Assembly: GCF_018131105.1 (NCBI RefSeq)
Contig: NZ_JAFCJI010000001.1
Location: 1,426,001 to 1,490,000, forward strand
DNA from: Bradyrhizobium manausense
GTDB taxonomy: Bacteria; Pseudomonadota; Alphaproteobacteria; Rhizobiales; Xanthobacteraceae
Direction of reading: 5' to 3'
DNA: 64,000 bases
Shown: piece by piece, positions 16,313 to 29,719 of the stretch
Position numbering within the stretch: the first letter of the stretch is position 1
Layout of the letters: every line of letters begins with the position of its first letter
Made by a program: the position numbers and the translations under genes
Notes under the pieces: model-generated
The model's input: only the letters and a program-made list of their open reading frames with translations
The model's database searches: none
What the model was told of the DNA's origin: nothing

Positions 16313-18334
16313 ATGGCGTCCAGGCCTCTTTCTCCCGACAAACAGAAGCTCGCCGCGCAAGAGGCGGCCGAGCTCGAGGACAAGCTCGCCGCTCACGCGC
16401 CCGAGCCGGAAGACGACGAGGACGACGAAGACGAGGACGACGACGAGCTTGAGCTCGACGACGATGATGACGAGGATCTCGTCGTCTTTACCGCCCGGGA
16501 AGCCGCTGGCGCGCTCGCGACCATCCTGGGGTTCGTCAGGCCCTTCCTGTCCAACTACAAGCGCATCCTGGGGTACGTGGCGTTCGGCGTCCTGGTCGAG
16601 ACGCTGTTCAACGTCATCATGCCGCTCAGCCTGAAATTCCTGATCGACGACGCGCTCGGCGAGGAGGATTTCCAGGCACTGTACAAGATCCTCGGTGTGC
16701 TCGCGGTCGCCGGCATCTTCACCTCCATCGTCGCGGTCTGGTACGAGCGCTGGGACGCGCGACTGGCCGCCTGCATCATCTCCGATGTCCGCAAGCGCCT
16801 GTTCGAGCACGTCCAGGACTTGCCGGCGGCCTATTTCGGCCGCACCAAGCGCGGCGAGATCCTGTCGCGCTTTTCGGTCGACCTCTCGGCCTTCGAAGGC
16901 TCGGTGAAGACCTTTGCCAACAGCGCCGCGCTGCCGTTCCTGGAGTTGATCGCCGGCATCATCCTGATGCTGTTCCTGAACTGGCAGCTCGCGGTAGTCG
17001 CGCTGCTGGTGTTTCCGATCACGCTGATCGGTCCGCGCATCCTGACGCCGAAGGCGGTGCACGCCAATTACGAGCAGAAGCTCAACGAAAGCGCGCTGCT
17101 CGGCATGGTGCAGGAGAACGTGGCGGCGCAGGCCGTGATCAAGGCGTTCAGCCTGCAACGCAAGATGTTCGGCTTCTTCGCCTTCCGCAACGATGAGACC
17201 CGCAACCGGATAGCCGCGGCCGCGTTCCTGTCGACGATGGTGGAGCGGACGGTCACCATCTCGGTGCTGCTGTTGCACCTGGTCGTGCTCGCGATCGGCG
17301 CCTATCTCGCGACCAAGGGCCAGATCACTATCGGCACCTTCGTCACCTTCGAGAGCGCGTTCTGGGAGGTCTCCTACAACATCGCCCACGTGATGCACTT
17401 CATCCCGGTGTCGATCTCCTCGGCTGCCGCGATCCGCCACATCCAGGAGTTGCTCGACGAGCCCACCCGCGGCGCTGATCGGCCCGGCGCGCCCGATCTG
17501 CCGCGGATCACCAACGACATCACCTTTGACCACGTGACGTTCCAGTACGAGGGTGGCCAGATGCCGGTGCTGGACAATCTCAGCCTCAAGCTCAACGTCG
17601 GCAAGCGCATCGCCATTGTCGGCCCGTCAGGCTCCGGCAAGAGCACGCTGCTCAATCTGATCCTGCGGCTCTATGTGCCGGACGAAGGGCGCGTCACCAT
17701 CGACGGCGTCGACATCCGCAAGGTGACGCTGGATTCGCTGCGTCGGAGCATGGCGGTGGTGTTCCAGGAGAACATGCTGTTCAACATGTCGATCCGCGAG
17801 AACATCCGGCTTGGCAAGGAAGGGGCGACCGATGAGGAGGTGGAGGAGGCCGCCAAGAAGGCCGAGATCCACCGCTACATCATGAGCCTGCCGCAGCGCT
17901 ACGACACGCCGGTCGGCGAGCGCGGCGATACGCTGTCGGGCGGCCAGCGCCAGCGCATCGCGATCGCGCGCGCGATCATCCGCAATCCCTCGGTGCTGCT
18001 GCTCGACGAGGCGACCTCGGCACTCGATCAGACCACGGAAGCCGCGATCAACCGCACGTTGCTGAAGGTCGCCAAGGGCCGCACCATGATCTGGTCGACC
18101 CACCGCCTGACGTCGGTGGTCGAGATGGACGAGATCATCGTCATTTCAGGGGGCAGGGCGATCGAGCGCGGCTCGCATGCCGAGCTGCTCGCCAGGAACG
18201 GTTCCTATCGCAAGCTCTGGAACGACCAGATCCACCAGCCGCACGGCGCGGCCGCTCAGGCCGACGACGACAGCGACGATGACGACGAGGATGAGGACGA
18301 CCTCGACGAGGATGATGATGACGAGGAGGAGTGA
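16313..18334 (+). CDS. ABC exporter (permease-ATPase fusion) with acidic tails at both ends
   Basis: The 673-residue product is a half-size ABC exporter of the MsbA/lipid-multidrug type. An Asp/Glu-rich segment fills residues 31-56. Six membrane helices span about 75-365. The ATPase has Walker A GPSGSGKST (about 437-445), signature LSGGQRQRIAIARA (about 540), Walker B VLLLDEATSALD (about 560) and the H-loop WSTHRLTSV. The last 23 residues are almost all Asp/Glu. Both tails would be cytoplasmic. The substrate cannot be told from sequence. The acidic C-tail DNA overlaps the end of the opposite-strand flavoprotein gene by 79 bases. Confidence 0.9.
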   Translation: MASRPLSPDKQKLAAQEAAELEDKLAAHAPEPEDDEDDEDEDDDELELDDDDDEDLVVFTAREAAGALATILGFVRPFLSNYKRILGYVAFGVLVETLFNVIMPLSLKFLIDDALGEEDFQALYKILGVLAVAGIFTSIVAVWYERWDARLAACIISDVRKRLFEHVQDLPAAYFGRTKRGEILSRFSVDLSAFEGSVKTFANSAALPFLELIAGIILMLFLNWQLAVVALLVFPITLIGPRILTPKAVHANYEQKLNESALLGMVQENVAAQAVIKAFSLQRKMFGFFAFRNDETRNRIAAAAFLSTMVERTVTISVLLLHLVVLAIGAYLATKGQITIGTFVTFESAFWEVSYNIAHVMHFIPVSISSAAAIRHIQELLDEPTRGADRPGAPDLPRITNDITFDHVTFQYEGGQMPVLDNLSLKLNVGKRIAIVGPSGSGKSTLLNLILRLYVPDEGRVTIDGVDIRKVTLDSLRRSMAVVFQENMLFNMSIRENIRLGKEGATDEEVEEAAKKAEIHRYIMSLPQRYDTPVGERGDTLSGGQRQRIAIARAIIRNPSVLLLDEATSALDQTTEAAINRTLLKVAKGRTMIWSTHRLTSVVEMDEIIVISGGRAIERGSHAELLARNGSYRKLWNDQIHQPHGAAAQADDDSDDDDEDEDDLDEDDDDEEE

Positions 18335-19500
18335 CCGAGGAAGTTCGGCTCCAGATGGAAAGCGCTTCCAGGCCTTCTCAATATCCCTTGAGTCCACCAC
18401 GCCATGAAGCGCGCCCAGCGCTGCGCTTTCCAGTAAGGGCCGGTCGCAATCGAGACCGAGCGGAAGTCGAAGGCTTTCGCTGCCGACCATTGATCGCAGG
18501 CCCGCTTGACTGGATCGGCATAGAAGGCGGCAATCTTGTCCGCATCCATCCCATCGGACGCCAGCCATTGCGGAATGTAGACGTTGCAGAGCCGCTCGAC
18601 GTCGGTGAACACCTTGTCGCAACCGGTGCCCGCAACTGGGCAGGAGGTCGCGAAGGCATCGCCCGCCAGCACCACGCCCGGCTGATGGCTGGCATCGTTC
18701 ACATAGAGATCGACCGGCCGGATCTTCAACTCGCCGGGAATGTCGAAGGCGCCGGTGATGCGCTTCAGGCGCGGCAGGGCGGCATTCAAGGTCTCGGCCG
18801 GCGAGCGGCGGAATTCGCGCAGCCAGGGATCGTCGAAACCGCGATAGACGAACAGATTGGCGCGCATTCGCGTGCCGATCGGGAAAAATGTGAGGTACGG
18901 GATGCGGTCGCTCGGCCGCTCCGAGAAATAGGTCAATGCCGGGAAGTCGAACGAATGTCGTCCCGCCGGCACCACGTCGAATCCGATCGAGATCGAATGG
19001 CCGGCACTGATGATGTTTCTGATAATGCCGAGCTGGTGCCGAAGGCCGACGTTCAGGCCGTTGGCGAGCACGACCAGCCGGGCCGAGACGGTCTCGCCAT
19101 TGGCCAGGGCGATTCTCTGCCGCTCTGGACTGGTCTGGATCGACACCGCCTTGGTCCAGATACGCTCGACCGTTTCGGGAATCTCGTCGCGGATCGCGTT
19201 GACGAAAGCGTCGTAGAGGATGTTGAACTGTCGGCTTGGTGCCCTGTCGAGCAGGCGGCCGAAACGCGCGATCCAGTTCTCGCCAGAGAACGTCGCGCGG
19301 CGCAGCACTGAGTCGGCGATTCCGGTCCGCTGGAATCGTTCGACCTGGACGTGACCGCTGAGCTTTTCGACGCGAAAATCGGCCGGATAGGTCTCATGCG
19401 GGTCGATCAGCACTGACGAAATGCCGGCGCGTCCGAGCATCGCAGCGGCGGTCGAGCCGGCAAGTCCCCCGCCGATGATGGCAATATCGGTATACCGCAT
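18256..19500 (-). CDS. FAD-dependent oxidoreductase (monooxygenase/halogenase-like) with poly-serine tail
   Basis: The 414-residue product has an N-terminal FAD motif (IAIIGGGLAGSTAAAMLGRAG, about residues 6-26 with GxGxxG) and the second FAD motif VVLAGDAFATSCPVAGTG near 310-327. This layout is that of single-component flavin monooxygenases, halogenases and geranylgeranyl-reductase-like proteins. The final 24 or so residues are nearly all serine. They are encoded by the strand opposite the acidic tail of the convergent ABC exporter, so the tail may be a by-product of that overlap. Substrate unknown. It transcribes toward the ABC gene from the str-operon side. Confidence 0.8.
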   Translation of the reverse strand: MRYTDIAIIGGGLAGSTAAAMLGRAGISSVLIDPHETYPADFRVEKLSGHVQVERFQRTGIADSVLRRATFSGENWIARFGRLLDRAPSRQFNILYDAFVNAIRDEIPETVERIWTKAVSIQTSPERQRIALANGETVSARLVVLANGLNVGLRHQLGIIRNIISAGHSISIGFDVVPAGRHSFDFPALTYFSERPSDRIPYLTFFPIGTRMRANLFVYRGFDDPWLREFRRSPAETLNAALPRLKRITGAFDIPGELKIRPVDLYVNDASHQPGVVLAGDAFATSCPVAGTGCDKVFTDVERLCNVYIPQWLASDGMDADKIAAFYADPVKRACDQWSAAKAFDFRSVSIATGPYWKAQRWARFMAWWTQGILRRPGSAFHLEPNFLGHSSSSSSSSSRSSSSSSSSSLSSSA

Positions 19501-20165
19501 GGCGCTCGTCTCTGCCGGAGGTGTCAGATTGACGCATCAACAGGAAAAAAAGCCTTATCGCGGGATATAAAAGTATATTTCTCCCGGGTATAATTGGCTT
19601 GGGCTGGCGGAACCGGCGCTGCATCCCCACGTCAGCGACGCGCGGTGAGGGCGCCGATTGGGCGATTTCCAAAGGCGCGCGAAGCGCTTTGAGGCTGTGG
19701 TTTCGCCTTGACTTGAGCGATTCTCACTTATAGAAAGCGCCTCACTTAACGACAGGCGGTGAGCATTGCCAACGTCGGAACGGGCCACCCGTTGATCCCT
19801 CGGGATCGCTAAAACGGGCACCAACCTCGACGAATGCCGCTCAAACGCTGTCGATAATAGCTAGGCAATGCCAGTGCGATTTTAGGCCTCTCGAGAATGT
19901 TCTCCTGAGACCGAATTCGGATGCATGACCTCAGTGCGCGGGCCGCGGCTTTACGCTGATCGGCCTCAATACTGCGGTCCTCTGTGGCGTCGAAGCGCTT
20001 TCCACTCAGCGATGAGCGGTTGGCGCGATTTCGCTTTGTGCGGATTGTTCCGTGCGAAGCGGCCCCGTCGGGCGGGTTGCGCGACAAGAATTTGCGGTCC
20101 CGGTAACGGGCTGCGGCAAGACAGCAGGCTCGCAAGGGGCTGCGATAACAAAGGGTAAGGCCAGG
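19501..20165 (+). other. spacer between the flavoprotein gene and rpsL
   Basis: This 665-base divergent spacer should hold the promoters for the leftward flavoprotein gene and the rightward str operon. An AT-rich patch (19562-19595) stands out in the GC-rich surroundings. The best rightward promoter candidate is at 19708-19736. No gene is supported here. Confidence 0.5.
19708..19736 (+). promoter_or_regulatory. candidate sigma-70 promoter for the str operon
   Basis: TTGACT (19708-19713), 17 bases, TAGAAA (19731-19736); an overlapping TATAGA begins at 19729. It lies about 430 bases before rpsL, giving a long leader. No other equally good box pair was noticed in the spacer. Confidence 0.4.
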
Positions 20166-20537
20166 ATGCCGACGATCAACCAGCTGATCGCTCAACCGCG
20201 TGAAGTGCAGAAGTCGCGCAAGAAGGTGCCGGCGCTGCAGCAGTCGCCGCAGAAGCGTGGCGTTTGCACCCGCGTTTACACCACGACCCCGAAGAAGCCG
20301 AACTCGGCGCTCCGTAAGGTTGCCAAGGTGCGTCTGACCAACGGTTTCGAGGTGATCGGCTACATTCCGGGTGAGGGCCATAACCTTCAGGAGCACTCGG
20401 TGGTCATGATCCGCGGCGGTCGCGTCAAGGACTTGCCCGGCGTGCGCTACCACATCCTCCGCGGCGTGCTGGATACCCAGGGCGTCAAGAACCGTAAGCA
20501 GCGTCGTTCGAAGTACGGCGCGAAGCGTCCGAAGTAA
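20166..20537 (+). CDS. rpsL: 30S ribosomal protein S12
   Basis: S12 sits at the decoding centre and controls accuracy. The 123-residue product is full length. The two lysines linked to streptomycin sensitivity are present, in [17 protein letters not shown] and [12 protein letters not shown], so the sequence is of the wild-type, sensitive form. The ATG at 20166 is chosen over upstream in-frame codons because MPTINQLI is the universal start of the family. rpsG follows after 15 bases, opening the str operon. Confidence 0.98.
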   Translation: MPTINQLIAQPREVQKSRKKVPALQQSPQKRGVCTRVYTTTPKKPNSALRKVAKVRLTNGFEVIGYIPGEGHNLQEHSVVMIRGGRVKDLPGVRYHILRGVLDTQGVKNRKQRRSKYGAKRPK

Positions 20538-21023
<486 letters not shown>

Positions 21024-21053
21024 CGGCGACACACGGAATCTAAGGAACAACCC

Positions 21054-23126
<2,073 letters not shown>

Positions 23127-23166
23127 TTGTCGTCGGTCACGAACTGACGATTGAACGGAGAGTCAA

Positions 23167-24357
<1,191 letters not shown>

Positions 24358-24374
24358 TTACGAGAATAGGGATC

Positions 24375-24415
24375 GGCGAGTAGCGAATGGTGACATTCGC
24401 TATTCGCTATTCGCC
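24375..24415 (+). repeat. TTCGCTA-repeat hairpin between tuf and rpsJ
   Basis: The right side holds ATTCGCT, ATTCGCT and ATTCGCC units in tandem (24395-24415). They pair back with GGCGAGTAGCGAATG (24375-24389) across a GTGA loop in a stem of about 15 bp with two G-U wobbles. Short GCGAATA/TATTCGC repeat hairpins of this kind recur in Bradyrhizobium-type genomes. Confidence 0.65.
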
Positions 24416-24439
24416 ACCCAACGAAGAGAGACCACGGCA

Positions 24440-24748
24440 ATGAACGGCCAAAATATTCGCATCCGTCTCAAGGCGTTCGACCATCGTATCCTCGATACGT
24501 CGACCCGCGAGATCGTGAACACGGCGAAGCGCACCGGTGCGCAGGTCCGCGGACCCATTCCGCTGCCCACCCGCATCGAGAAGTTCACCGTCAACCGTTC
24601 GCCCCACGTCGACAAGAAGAGCCGCGAACAGTTCGAGATGCGCACTCACAAGCGCCTGCTCGACATCGTCGATCCGACCCCGCAGACCGTCGATGCTTTG
24701 ATGAAGCTCGATCTGGCCGCCGGTGTCGACGTCGAGATCAAGCTCTAA
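24440..24748 (+). CDS. rpsJ: 30S ribosomal protein S10
   Basis: S10 is part of the 30S head and, as NusE, works with NusB in antitermination and with NusG in coupling. The 102-residue product starts [19 protein letters not shown], the family start, which sets the ATG at 24440. The signature region [19 protein letters not shown] is present. It opens the S10 operon. The spacer from tuf is only 82 bases, so read-through from the str operon is likely. Confidence 0.98.
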
Positions 24749-24801
24749 GATTTTTGGATCACGTTCGCGACTAGCGGACAGAAAGAACAGGAAGCACGCC
24801 G

Positions 24802-25518
24802 ATGCGCTCCGGAGTGATCGCACAAAAGGTCGGGATGACGCGGGTCTTTACAGAGGCCGGCGAACATATCCCCGTGACCGTGCTGAAGCTCGGCAATTGC
24901 CAGGTCGTAGGCCACCGCACTGAAGAGAAGAACGGTTATGTCGCGCTCCAGCTTGGTTCTGGCAGCCGCAAGACCGTGTACATGCCCAAGGCAGAGCGCG
25001 GCCAGTTCGCGGTCGCCAAGGTCGAGCCGAAGCGGCAGGTCGAGGAATTCCGCGTCTCCCAAGACGCGATGATCCCCGTCGGTGCCGAGATTCTGGCCGA
25101 CCACTTCGTCGTCGGCCAGTTCGTCGACGTCACCGGCACCTCGGTCGGTAAGGGCTTCGCCGGCGGTATGAAGCGCTGGAACTTCGGCGGTCTGCGCGCC
25201 ACGCACGGCGTGTCGGTCTCGCACCGTTCGATCGGTTCGACCGGTGGTCGTCAGGACCCCGGCAAGACCTGGAAGAACAAGAAGATGCCCGGGCACATGG
25301 GTGTCGATCGCATCACCACGCTCAACCTCCGCGTCGTTCAGCTCGACGTCGAGCGTGGCCTGATCCTCGTCGAAGGCGCCGTTCCCGGCTCCAAGGGCGG
25401 CTGGATCCGCGTGCGCGACGCCGTCAAGAAGCCGCTGCCGAAGGAAGCTCCGAAGCCCGGCAAGTTCAAGGTTGCGGGCGGCGAAGCCGAGGCCGCGGCC
25501 CAGCAAGAGGGTGCGTGA
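24802..25518 (+). CDS. rplC: 50S ribosomal protein L3
   Basis: L3 is an early assembly protein whose loop reaches toward the peptidyl transferase centre. The 238-residue product begins [20 protein letters not shown]. It contains the conserved glycine-rich loop [19 protein letters not shown]. The C-terminus carries an Ala/Glu-rich extension of about 20 residues beyond the E. coli protein. It is the second gene of the S10 operon; rplD starts one base after its stop. Confidence 0.98.
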   Translation: MRSGVIAQKVGMTRVFTEAGEHIPVTVLKLGNCQVVGHRTEEKNGYVALQLGSGSRKTVYMPKAERGQFAVAKVEPKRQVEEFRVSQDAMIPVGAEILADHFVVGQFVDVTGTSVGKGFAGGMKRWNFGGLRATHGVSVSHRSIGSTGGRQDPGKTWKNKKMPGHMGVDRITTLNLRVVQLDVERGLILVEGAVPGSKGGWIRVRDAVKKPLPKEAPKPGKFKVAGGEAEAAAQQEGA

Positions 25519-25519
25519 G

Positions 25520-26140
25520 ATGGAATTGAAGGTCACCACCCTCGAGGGTAAGGAAGCCGGCTCCGTCCAGCTGTCCGACACCATTTTCGGTCTCGAGCCG
25601 CGCCAGGACATCATTGCACGTTGCGTGCAGTGGCAGCTCAACAAGCGCCAGGCCGGTACGCACAAGGCCAAGGGCCGCGCCGAGATCTGGCGCACCGGCA
25701 AGAAGATGTACAAGCAGAAGGGCACCGGCGGTGCTCGTCACGGCTCGGCACGCGTGCCGCAGTTCCGCGGCGGCGGTCGTGCCTTCGGTCCGGTGGTGCG
25801 TTCGCACGCCACCGACCTGCCGAAGAAGGTCCGCGCGCTCGCCCTCAAGCATGCGCTCTCGGCCAAGGCCAAGGATGGCGATCTCCTCGTGATCGACAAG
25901 GCCGCGCTGGAAGCCGCGAAGACCAAGGCTCTGCTCGGTCACTTCTCGGGCCTCGGCCTCACCAACGCGCTGATCATTGACGGCGCCGAGCTCAACAACG
26001 GCTTTGCCGCCGCGGCCCGCAACATTCCGAACATGGATGTGCTGCCGATCCAGGGCATCAACGTCTATGACATCCTGCGCCGTCAGAAGCTCGTTCTGAC
26101 CAAGGCCGCCATCGATGCGCTGGAGGCGCGCTTCAAATGA
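25520..26140 (+). CDS. rplD: 50S ribosomal protein L4
   Basis: L4 lines the nascent-peptide exit tunnel, and in E. coli it represses the S10 operon by binding the leader RNA. The 206-residue product starts at an ATG one base past the rplC stop; the upstream codons belong to the rplC tail. The extended loop [16 protein letters not shown] and [13 protein letters not shown] are visible. The stop overlaps the rplW start by four bases (ATGA). Confidence 0.97.
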   Translation: MELKVTTLEGKEAGSVQLSDTIFGLEPRQDIIARCVQWQLNKRQAGTHKAKGRAEIWRTGKKMYKQKGTGGARHGSARVPQFRGGGRAFGPVVRSHATDLPKKVRALALKHALSAKAKDGDLLVIDKAALEAAKTKALLGHFSGLGLTNALIIDGAELNNGFAAAARNIPNMDVLPIQGINVYDILRRQKLVLTKAAIDALEARFK

Positions 26141-26439
26141 CGAAGAACATCGAGGCTCGCCACTACGACGTGATCGTCGCACCGGTCGTCACCGAAAAGG
26201 CGACGCTGGCGTCCGAGCACAACAAGGTTCTGTTCAAGGTGGCCGCGAAGGCGACCAAGCCGCAGATCAAGGAAGCGGTCGAGAAGCTGTTTGACGTCAA
26301 GGTCAAGAGCGTCAACACGCTGGTCCGCAAGGGCAAGACCAAGATCTTCCGCGGCAATCTCGGCTCGCAGTCGAACACCAAGCGCGCGATCGTGACCCTC
26401 GAAGAGGGTCATCGGATCGACGTGACCACCGGTCTGTAA
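26137..26439 (+). CDS. rplW: 50S ribosomal protein L23
   Basis: L23 sits at the tunnel exit and docks trigger factor and SRP. The 100-residue product has the expected [14 protein letters not shown] start region and the [12 protein letters not shown] segment with basic residues for 23S rRNA binding. It overlaps the rplD stop by four bases, indicating translational coupling, and is followed by rplB after 12 bases. Confidence 0.98.
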   Translation: MTKNIEARHYDVIVAPVVTEKATLASEHNKVLFKVAAKATKPQIKEAVEKLFDVKVKSVNTLVRKGKTKIFRGNLGSQSNTKRAIVTLEEGHRIDVTTGL

Positions 26440-26451
26440 GGTCGCACGACG

Positions 26452-27285
26452 ATGGCACTGAAGAAATTCAATCCCACGACACCGGGCCAGCGCCAGCTGG
26501 TCATGGTTGATCGTTCAGCCCTCTACAAGGGCAAGCCGGTCAAGGCGCTCACCGAAGGCAAACACTCCTCGGGCGGTCGCAACAACACCGGTCGCATCAC
26601 CGTGCGCTTCCGCGGCGGCGGTCACAAGCAGACCCTGCGTATCGTCGACTTCAAGCGCGACAAGGTCGATGCGCCTGCGACCGTCGAGCGGTTGGAATAC
26701 GATCCGAACCGCACCGCGTTCATCGCGCTGGTCAAGTACGAAGACGGCACCCAGGCCTATATCCTGGCGCCGCAGCGCCTGGCGGTCGGCGATTCCGTGG
26801 TGGCCGGCAACTACGTCGACGTGAAGCCGGGCAACGTCATGCCTCTCGGCAACATGCCGATCGGCACGATCATCCACAACATCGAGGTCAAGATCGGGAA
26901 GGGCGGCCAGCTCGCCCGTTCGGCCGGCACGTATGCCCAGCTCGTCGGTCGCGACCAGGACTACGTGATCATCCGCCTGAACTCGGGTGAGCAGCGTCTG
27001 GTGCATGGCCGTTGCCGCGGCACGATCGGCGCGGTGTCGAACCCGGATCATATGAACACCTCGATCGGCAAGGCCGGCCGTAACCGTTGGCTCGGCCGCA
27101 AGCCGCACAACCGCGGTGTTTCGATGAACCCGATCGACCATCCGCACGGCGGTGGTGAAGGTCGTACCTCGGGCGGTCGCCACCCGGTCACCCCGTGGGG
27201 CAAGCCGACCAAGGGCAAGAAGACCCGCACCAACAAGTCGACCAACAAATTCATTCTCCTAAGCCGCCACAAGCGGAAGAAGTAA
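26452..27285 (+). CDS. rplB: 50S ribosomal protein L2
   Basis: L2 is needed for subunit joining and peptidyl transferase activity. The 277-residue product has the N-terminal [17 protein letters not shown], the SH3-like and OB-like RNA-binding parts, and the conserved C-terminal motif [19 protein letters not shown] with the key histidine. Length matches the alphaproteobacterial form. rpsS follows after 12 bases. Confidence 0.99.
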   Translation: MALKKFNPTTPGQRQLVMVDRSALYKGKPVKALTEGKHSSGGRNNTGRITVRFRGGGHKQTLRIVDFKRDKVDAPATVERLEYDPNRTAFIALVKYEDGTQAYILAPQRLAVGDSVVAGNYVDVKPGNVMPLGNMPIGTIIHNIEVKIGKGGQLARSAGTYAQLVGRDQDYVIIRLNSGEQRLVHGRCRGTIGAVSNPDHMNTSIGKAGRNRWLGRKPHNRGVSMNPIDHPHGGGEGRTSGGRHPVTPWGKPTKGKKTRTNKSTNKFILLSRHKRKK

Positions 27286-27297
27286 GGAACGACGGAC

Positions 27298-27576
27298 ATG
27301 GTTCGTTCAGTCTGGAAAGGCCCGTTCGTCGAGGGTTCTCTGCTCAAGAAGGCAGATGCCGCGCGCGCGTCCGGCCGTCACGACGTCATCAAGATCTGGA
27401 GCCGTCGCTCGACGATCCTGCCGCAGTTCGTCGGCCTGACCTTCGGTGTCTACAACGGTCAGAAGCACGTGCCGGTGGCCGTCAACGAGGAAATGGTCGG
27501 TCACAAGTTCGGCGAGTTTTCGCCGACCCGGACCTTCCATGGCCACTCCGGCGACAAGAAAGCCAAGAAGGCTTGA
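27298..27576 (+). CDS. rpsS: 30S ribosomal protein S19
   Basis: S19 is in the 30S head and, with S13, contacts the A-site finger of the 50S. The 92-residue product begins [19 protein letters not shown]. It contains the signature [19 protein letters not shown] and ends with a basic Lys-rich tail. It sits between rplB and rplV in the normal S10 operon order with a 10-base gap to rplV. Confidence 0.98.
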   Translation: MVRSVWKGPFVEGSLLKKADAARASGRHDVIKIWSRRSTILPQFVGLTFGVYNGQKHVPVAVNEEMVGHKFGEFSPTRTFHGHSGDKKAKKA

Positions 27577-27586
27577 GGATTAAACG

Positions 27587-27976
27587 ATGAGCAAACCTAA
27601 GCGCGAACGGAGCCTCGCCGAGAACGAGGCCAAGGCGGTCGCCCGGATGCTGCGGGTGAGCCCGCAGAAGCTCAACCTGGTCGCCCAGCTCATTCGCGGC
27701 CGGAAAGCTTCCGCTGCGCTCGCCGACCTGCAGTTTTCGCGCAAGCGGATCGCGGTTGACGTGAAGAAGTGCCTGGAATCGGCTATCGCCAATGCCGAGA
27801 ACAACCACGACCTAGACGTTGACGATCTCGTCGTGGCGCAGGCCTTCGTCGGCAACGGCCTCGTGATGAAGCGCTTTGCCGCCCGCGGCCGTGGCCGCTC
27901 GGGCCGTGTCTACAAACCATTTTCGCAGCTGACGATCATTGTTCGTCAGGTCGAAGCCGAAGCAGCAGCGGCTTAA
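27587..27976 (+). CDS. rplV: 50S ribosomal protein L22
   Basis: L22 reaches into the exit tunnel and helps form its constriction. The 129-residue product contains [19 protein letters not shown] and the tunnel hairpin region [19 protein letters not shown]-terminal VEAEAAAA tail is slightly longer than in E. coli. It is followed by rpsC after 18 bases. Confidence 0.98.
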   Translation: MSKPKRERSLAENEAKAVARMLRVSPQKLNLVAQLIRGRKASAALADLQFSRKRIAVDVKKCLESAIANAENNHDLDVDDLVVAQAFVGNGLVMKRFAARGRGRSGRVYKPFSQLTIIVRQVEAEAAAA

Positions 27977-27994
27977 GGGTCGCAGGAGAAAACG

Positions 27995-28720
27995 ATGGGT
28001 CAAAAGATCAATCCGATCGGTCTGCGTCTCGGCATCAACCGGACCTGGGATTCCCGCTGGTTCGCCGGCAAGCAGGAATACGGCAAGCTGCTGCACGAGG
28101 ACGTCAAGATCCGTGAGATCCTGCACAAGGAGCTCAAGCAGGCGGCCGTCGCCCGCATCGTGATCGAACGTCCGCACAAGAAGTGCCGCGTCACCATCCA
28201 CTCGGCTCGTCCGGGTGTGGTGATCGGCAAGAAGGGCGCCGACATCGACAAGCTTCGCAAGAAGGTTGCGGACATCACTTCGTCCGACGTCGTCATCAAC
28301 ATCGTCGAAATCCGCAAGCCGGAGCTCGATGCGACGCTGGTGGCAGAGTCGATCGCGCAGCAGCTCGAGCGCCGCGTGGCGTTCCGCCGTGCCATGAAGC
28401 GCGCCGTTCAGTCGGCGATGCGTCTCGGCGCGGAAGGCATCCGCATCAACTGCTCGGGTCGTCTGGGCGGTGCGGAAATCGCGCGCATGGAGTGGTACCG
28501 CGAAGGTCGCGTGCCGCTGCACACGCTGCGCGCCGACATCGATTACGGCGTTGCGACCGCGTTCACGACCTTCGGCACCTGCGGCGTCAAGGTCTGGATC
28601 TTCAAGGGTGAGATCCTCGAGCACGATCCGATGGCCCAGGACAAGAGAATGGCCGAAGGCGAGACGGGTGGCAGTGGCGATCGTGGTGGCCGTGGGCGCC
28701 GCGACAATGCTGCAGCCTGA
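27995..28720 (+). CDS. rpsC: 30S ribosomal protein S3
   Basis: S3 forms part of the mRNA entry channel and has helicase-related function. The 241-residue product has the KH domain with [17 protein letters not shown] (about residues 69-85) and the S3 C-terminal domain [18 protein letters not shown]. The last 20 or so residues are a Gly/Arg-rich tail ([15 protein letters not shown]) typical of alphaproteobacterial S3. rplP follows after 29 bases. Confidence 0.98.
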   Translation: MGQKINPIGLRLGINRTWDSRWFAGKQEYGKLLHEDVKIREILHKELKQAAVARIVIERPHKKCRVTIHSARPGVVIGKKGADIDKLRKKVADITSSDVVINIVEIRKPELDATLVAESIAQQLERRVAFRRAMKRAVQSAMRLGAEGIRINCSGRLGGAEIARMEWYREGRVPLHTLRADIDYGVATAFTTFGTCGVKVWIFKGEILEHDPMAQDKRMAEGETGGSGDRGGRGRRDNAAA

Positions 28721-28749
28721 TCGACCTGAGAATTTGAGGGCTTAAAGCC

Positions 28750-29163
28750 ATGATGCAACCTAAGAAAACGAAGTTCCGGAAGGCGCATAAGGGCCGCATT
28801 CACGGCGTTGCGACTTCGGGCGCGACGTTGGCGTTCGGCCAGTTCGGCCTGAAGGCGACCGAGCCTGAGCGCGTCACCGCGCGCCAGATCGAAGCCGCTC
28901 GCCGCGCGCTGACCCGCCACATGAAGCGCGCCGGCCGCGTCTGGATCCGCGTGTTCCCCGACGTTCCGGTGTCGAAGAAGCCGGCCGAAGTCCGCATGGG
29001 CTCCGGCAAGGGTGCACCGGAATTGTGGGTCGCCCGCGTCAAGCCGGGCCGGGTGCTGTTCGAGATCGACGGCGTCAACACCCAGACGGCGCGTGAGGCG
29101 CTGACCCTGGCGGCCGCCAAGCTGCCGATCAAGACGCGCTTCGTCGAGCGCATTGCGGAGTAA
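28750..29163 (+). CDS. rplP: 50S ribosomal protein L16
   Basis: L16 binds near the A-site tRNA elbow and is one of the last proteins to assemble. The 137-residue product starts [16 protein letters not shown] and carries the signature [20 protein letters not shown]. Two adjacent ATGs (28750 and 28753) could both serve; the first aligns best with the known family start. rpmC follows almost directly. Confidence 0.98.
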   Translation: MMQPKKTKFRKAHKGRIHGVATSGATLAFGQFGLKATEPERVTARQIEAARRALTRHMKRAGRVWIRVFPDVPVSKKPAEVRMGSGKGAPELWVARVKPGRVLFEIDGVNTQTAREALTLAAAKLPIKTRFVERIAE

Positions 29164-29168
29164 TGGCC

Positions 29169-29375
29169 ATGGCCCAGATGAAGATCGAAGACATCCGCGC
29201 GATGAGCCCCGACCAGCAGGACGACGCCGTCCTGAACCTGAAGAAGGAGCGCTTCAACCTGCGCTTCCAGCGCGCCACCGGGCAGCTCGAGAACACCTCG
29301 CGCCTGCGCGAGGCCCGCCGTGACATCGCCCGGATCAAGACCGTCGCCGCGCAGACGCGCGCGAAGAAGAAGTAA
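29169..29375 (+). CDS. rpmC: 50S ribosomal protein L29
   Basis: L29 lies at the tunnel exit beside L23. The 68-residue product is two antiparallel helices with [20 protein letters not shown]. An ATG at 29163 overlaps the rplP stop, but the GCGGAG ribosome-binding site (29155-29160) is too close to it. The ATG at 29169 has proper spacing and gives the usual [10 protein letters not shown] start, so it is preferred. Confidence 0.93.
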   Translation: MAQMKIEDIRAMSPDQQDDAVLNLKKERFNLRFQRATGQLENTSRLREARRDIARIKTVAAQTRAKKK

Positions 29376-29388
29376 GGGGCTAACGGAT

Positions 29389-29637
29389 ATGCCGAAACGT
29401 ACTTTGCAAGGCGTGGTCGTCAGCGACAAGACTGCCAAGACCGTCGTGGTGCGCGTTGACCGCCGCTTCACGCATCCGATCTACAAGAAGACGATCCGCC
29501 GTTCGAAGAACTACCACGCGCACGACGAGAACAACGAGTTCAAGCCGGGCGACATGGTGTGGATCGAGGAATCGAAGCCGATTTCGAAGTTGAAGTCCTG
29601 GATCGTGATCCGGGGTGAACACAAGAAAAGCGCCTGA
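29389..29637 (+). CDS. rpsQ: 30S ribosomal protein S17
   Basis: S17 is a primary 16S rRNA-binding protein of the OB-fold type. The 82-residue product begins [19 protein letters not shown], which sets the ATG at 29389. It has the conserved [19 protein letters not shown] and ends in a basic tail. It is the last gene of the S10 operon; an 82-base spacer leads to rplN and the spc operon. Confidence 0.98.
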   Translation: MPKRTLQGVVVSDKTAKTVVVRVDRRFTHPIYKKTIRRSKNYHAHDENNEFKPGDMVWIEESKPISKLKSWIVIRGEHKKSA

Positions 29638-29719
29638 TCTGTTGGCCTTGGCCGACTGACTTCAGGGAAATGTTGAGCGCCGGCTAGGCTGGTGCAAAGA
29701 AAGAGGACGAGGTGCATCA

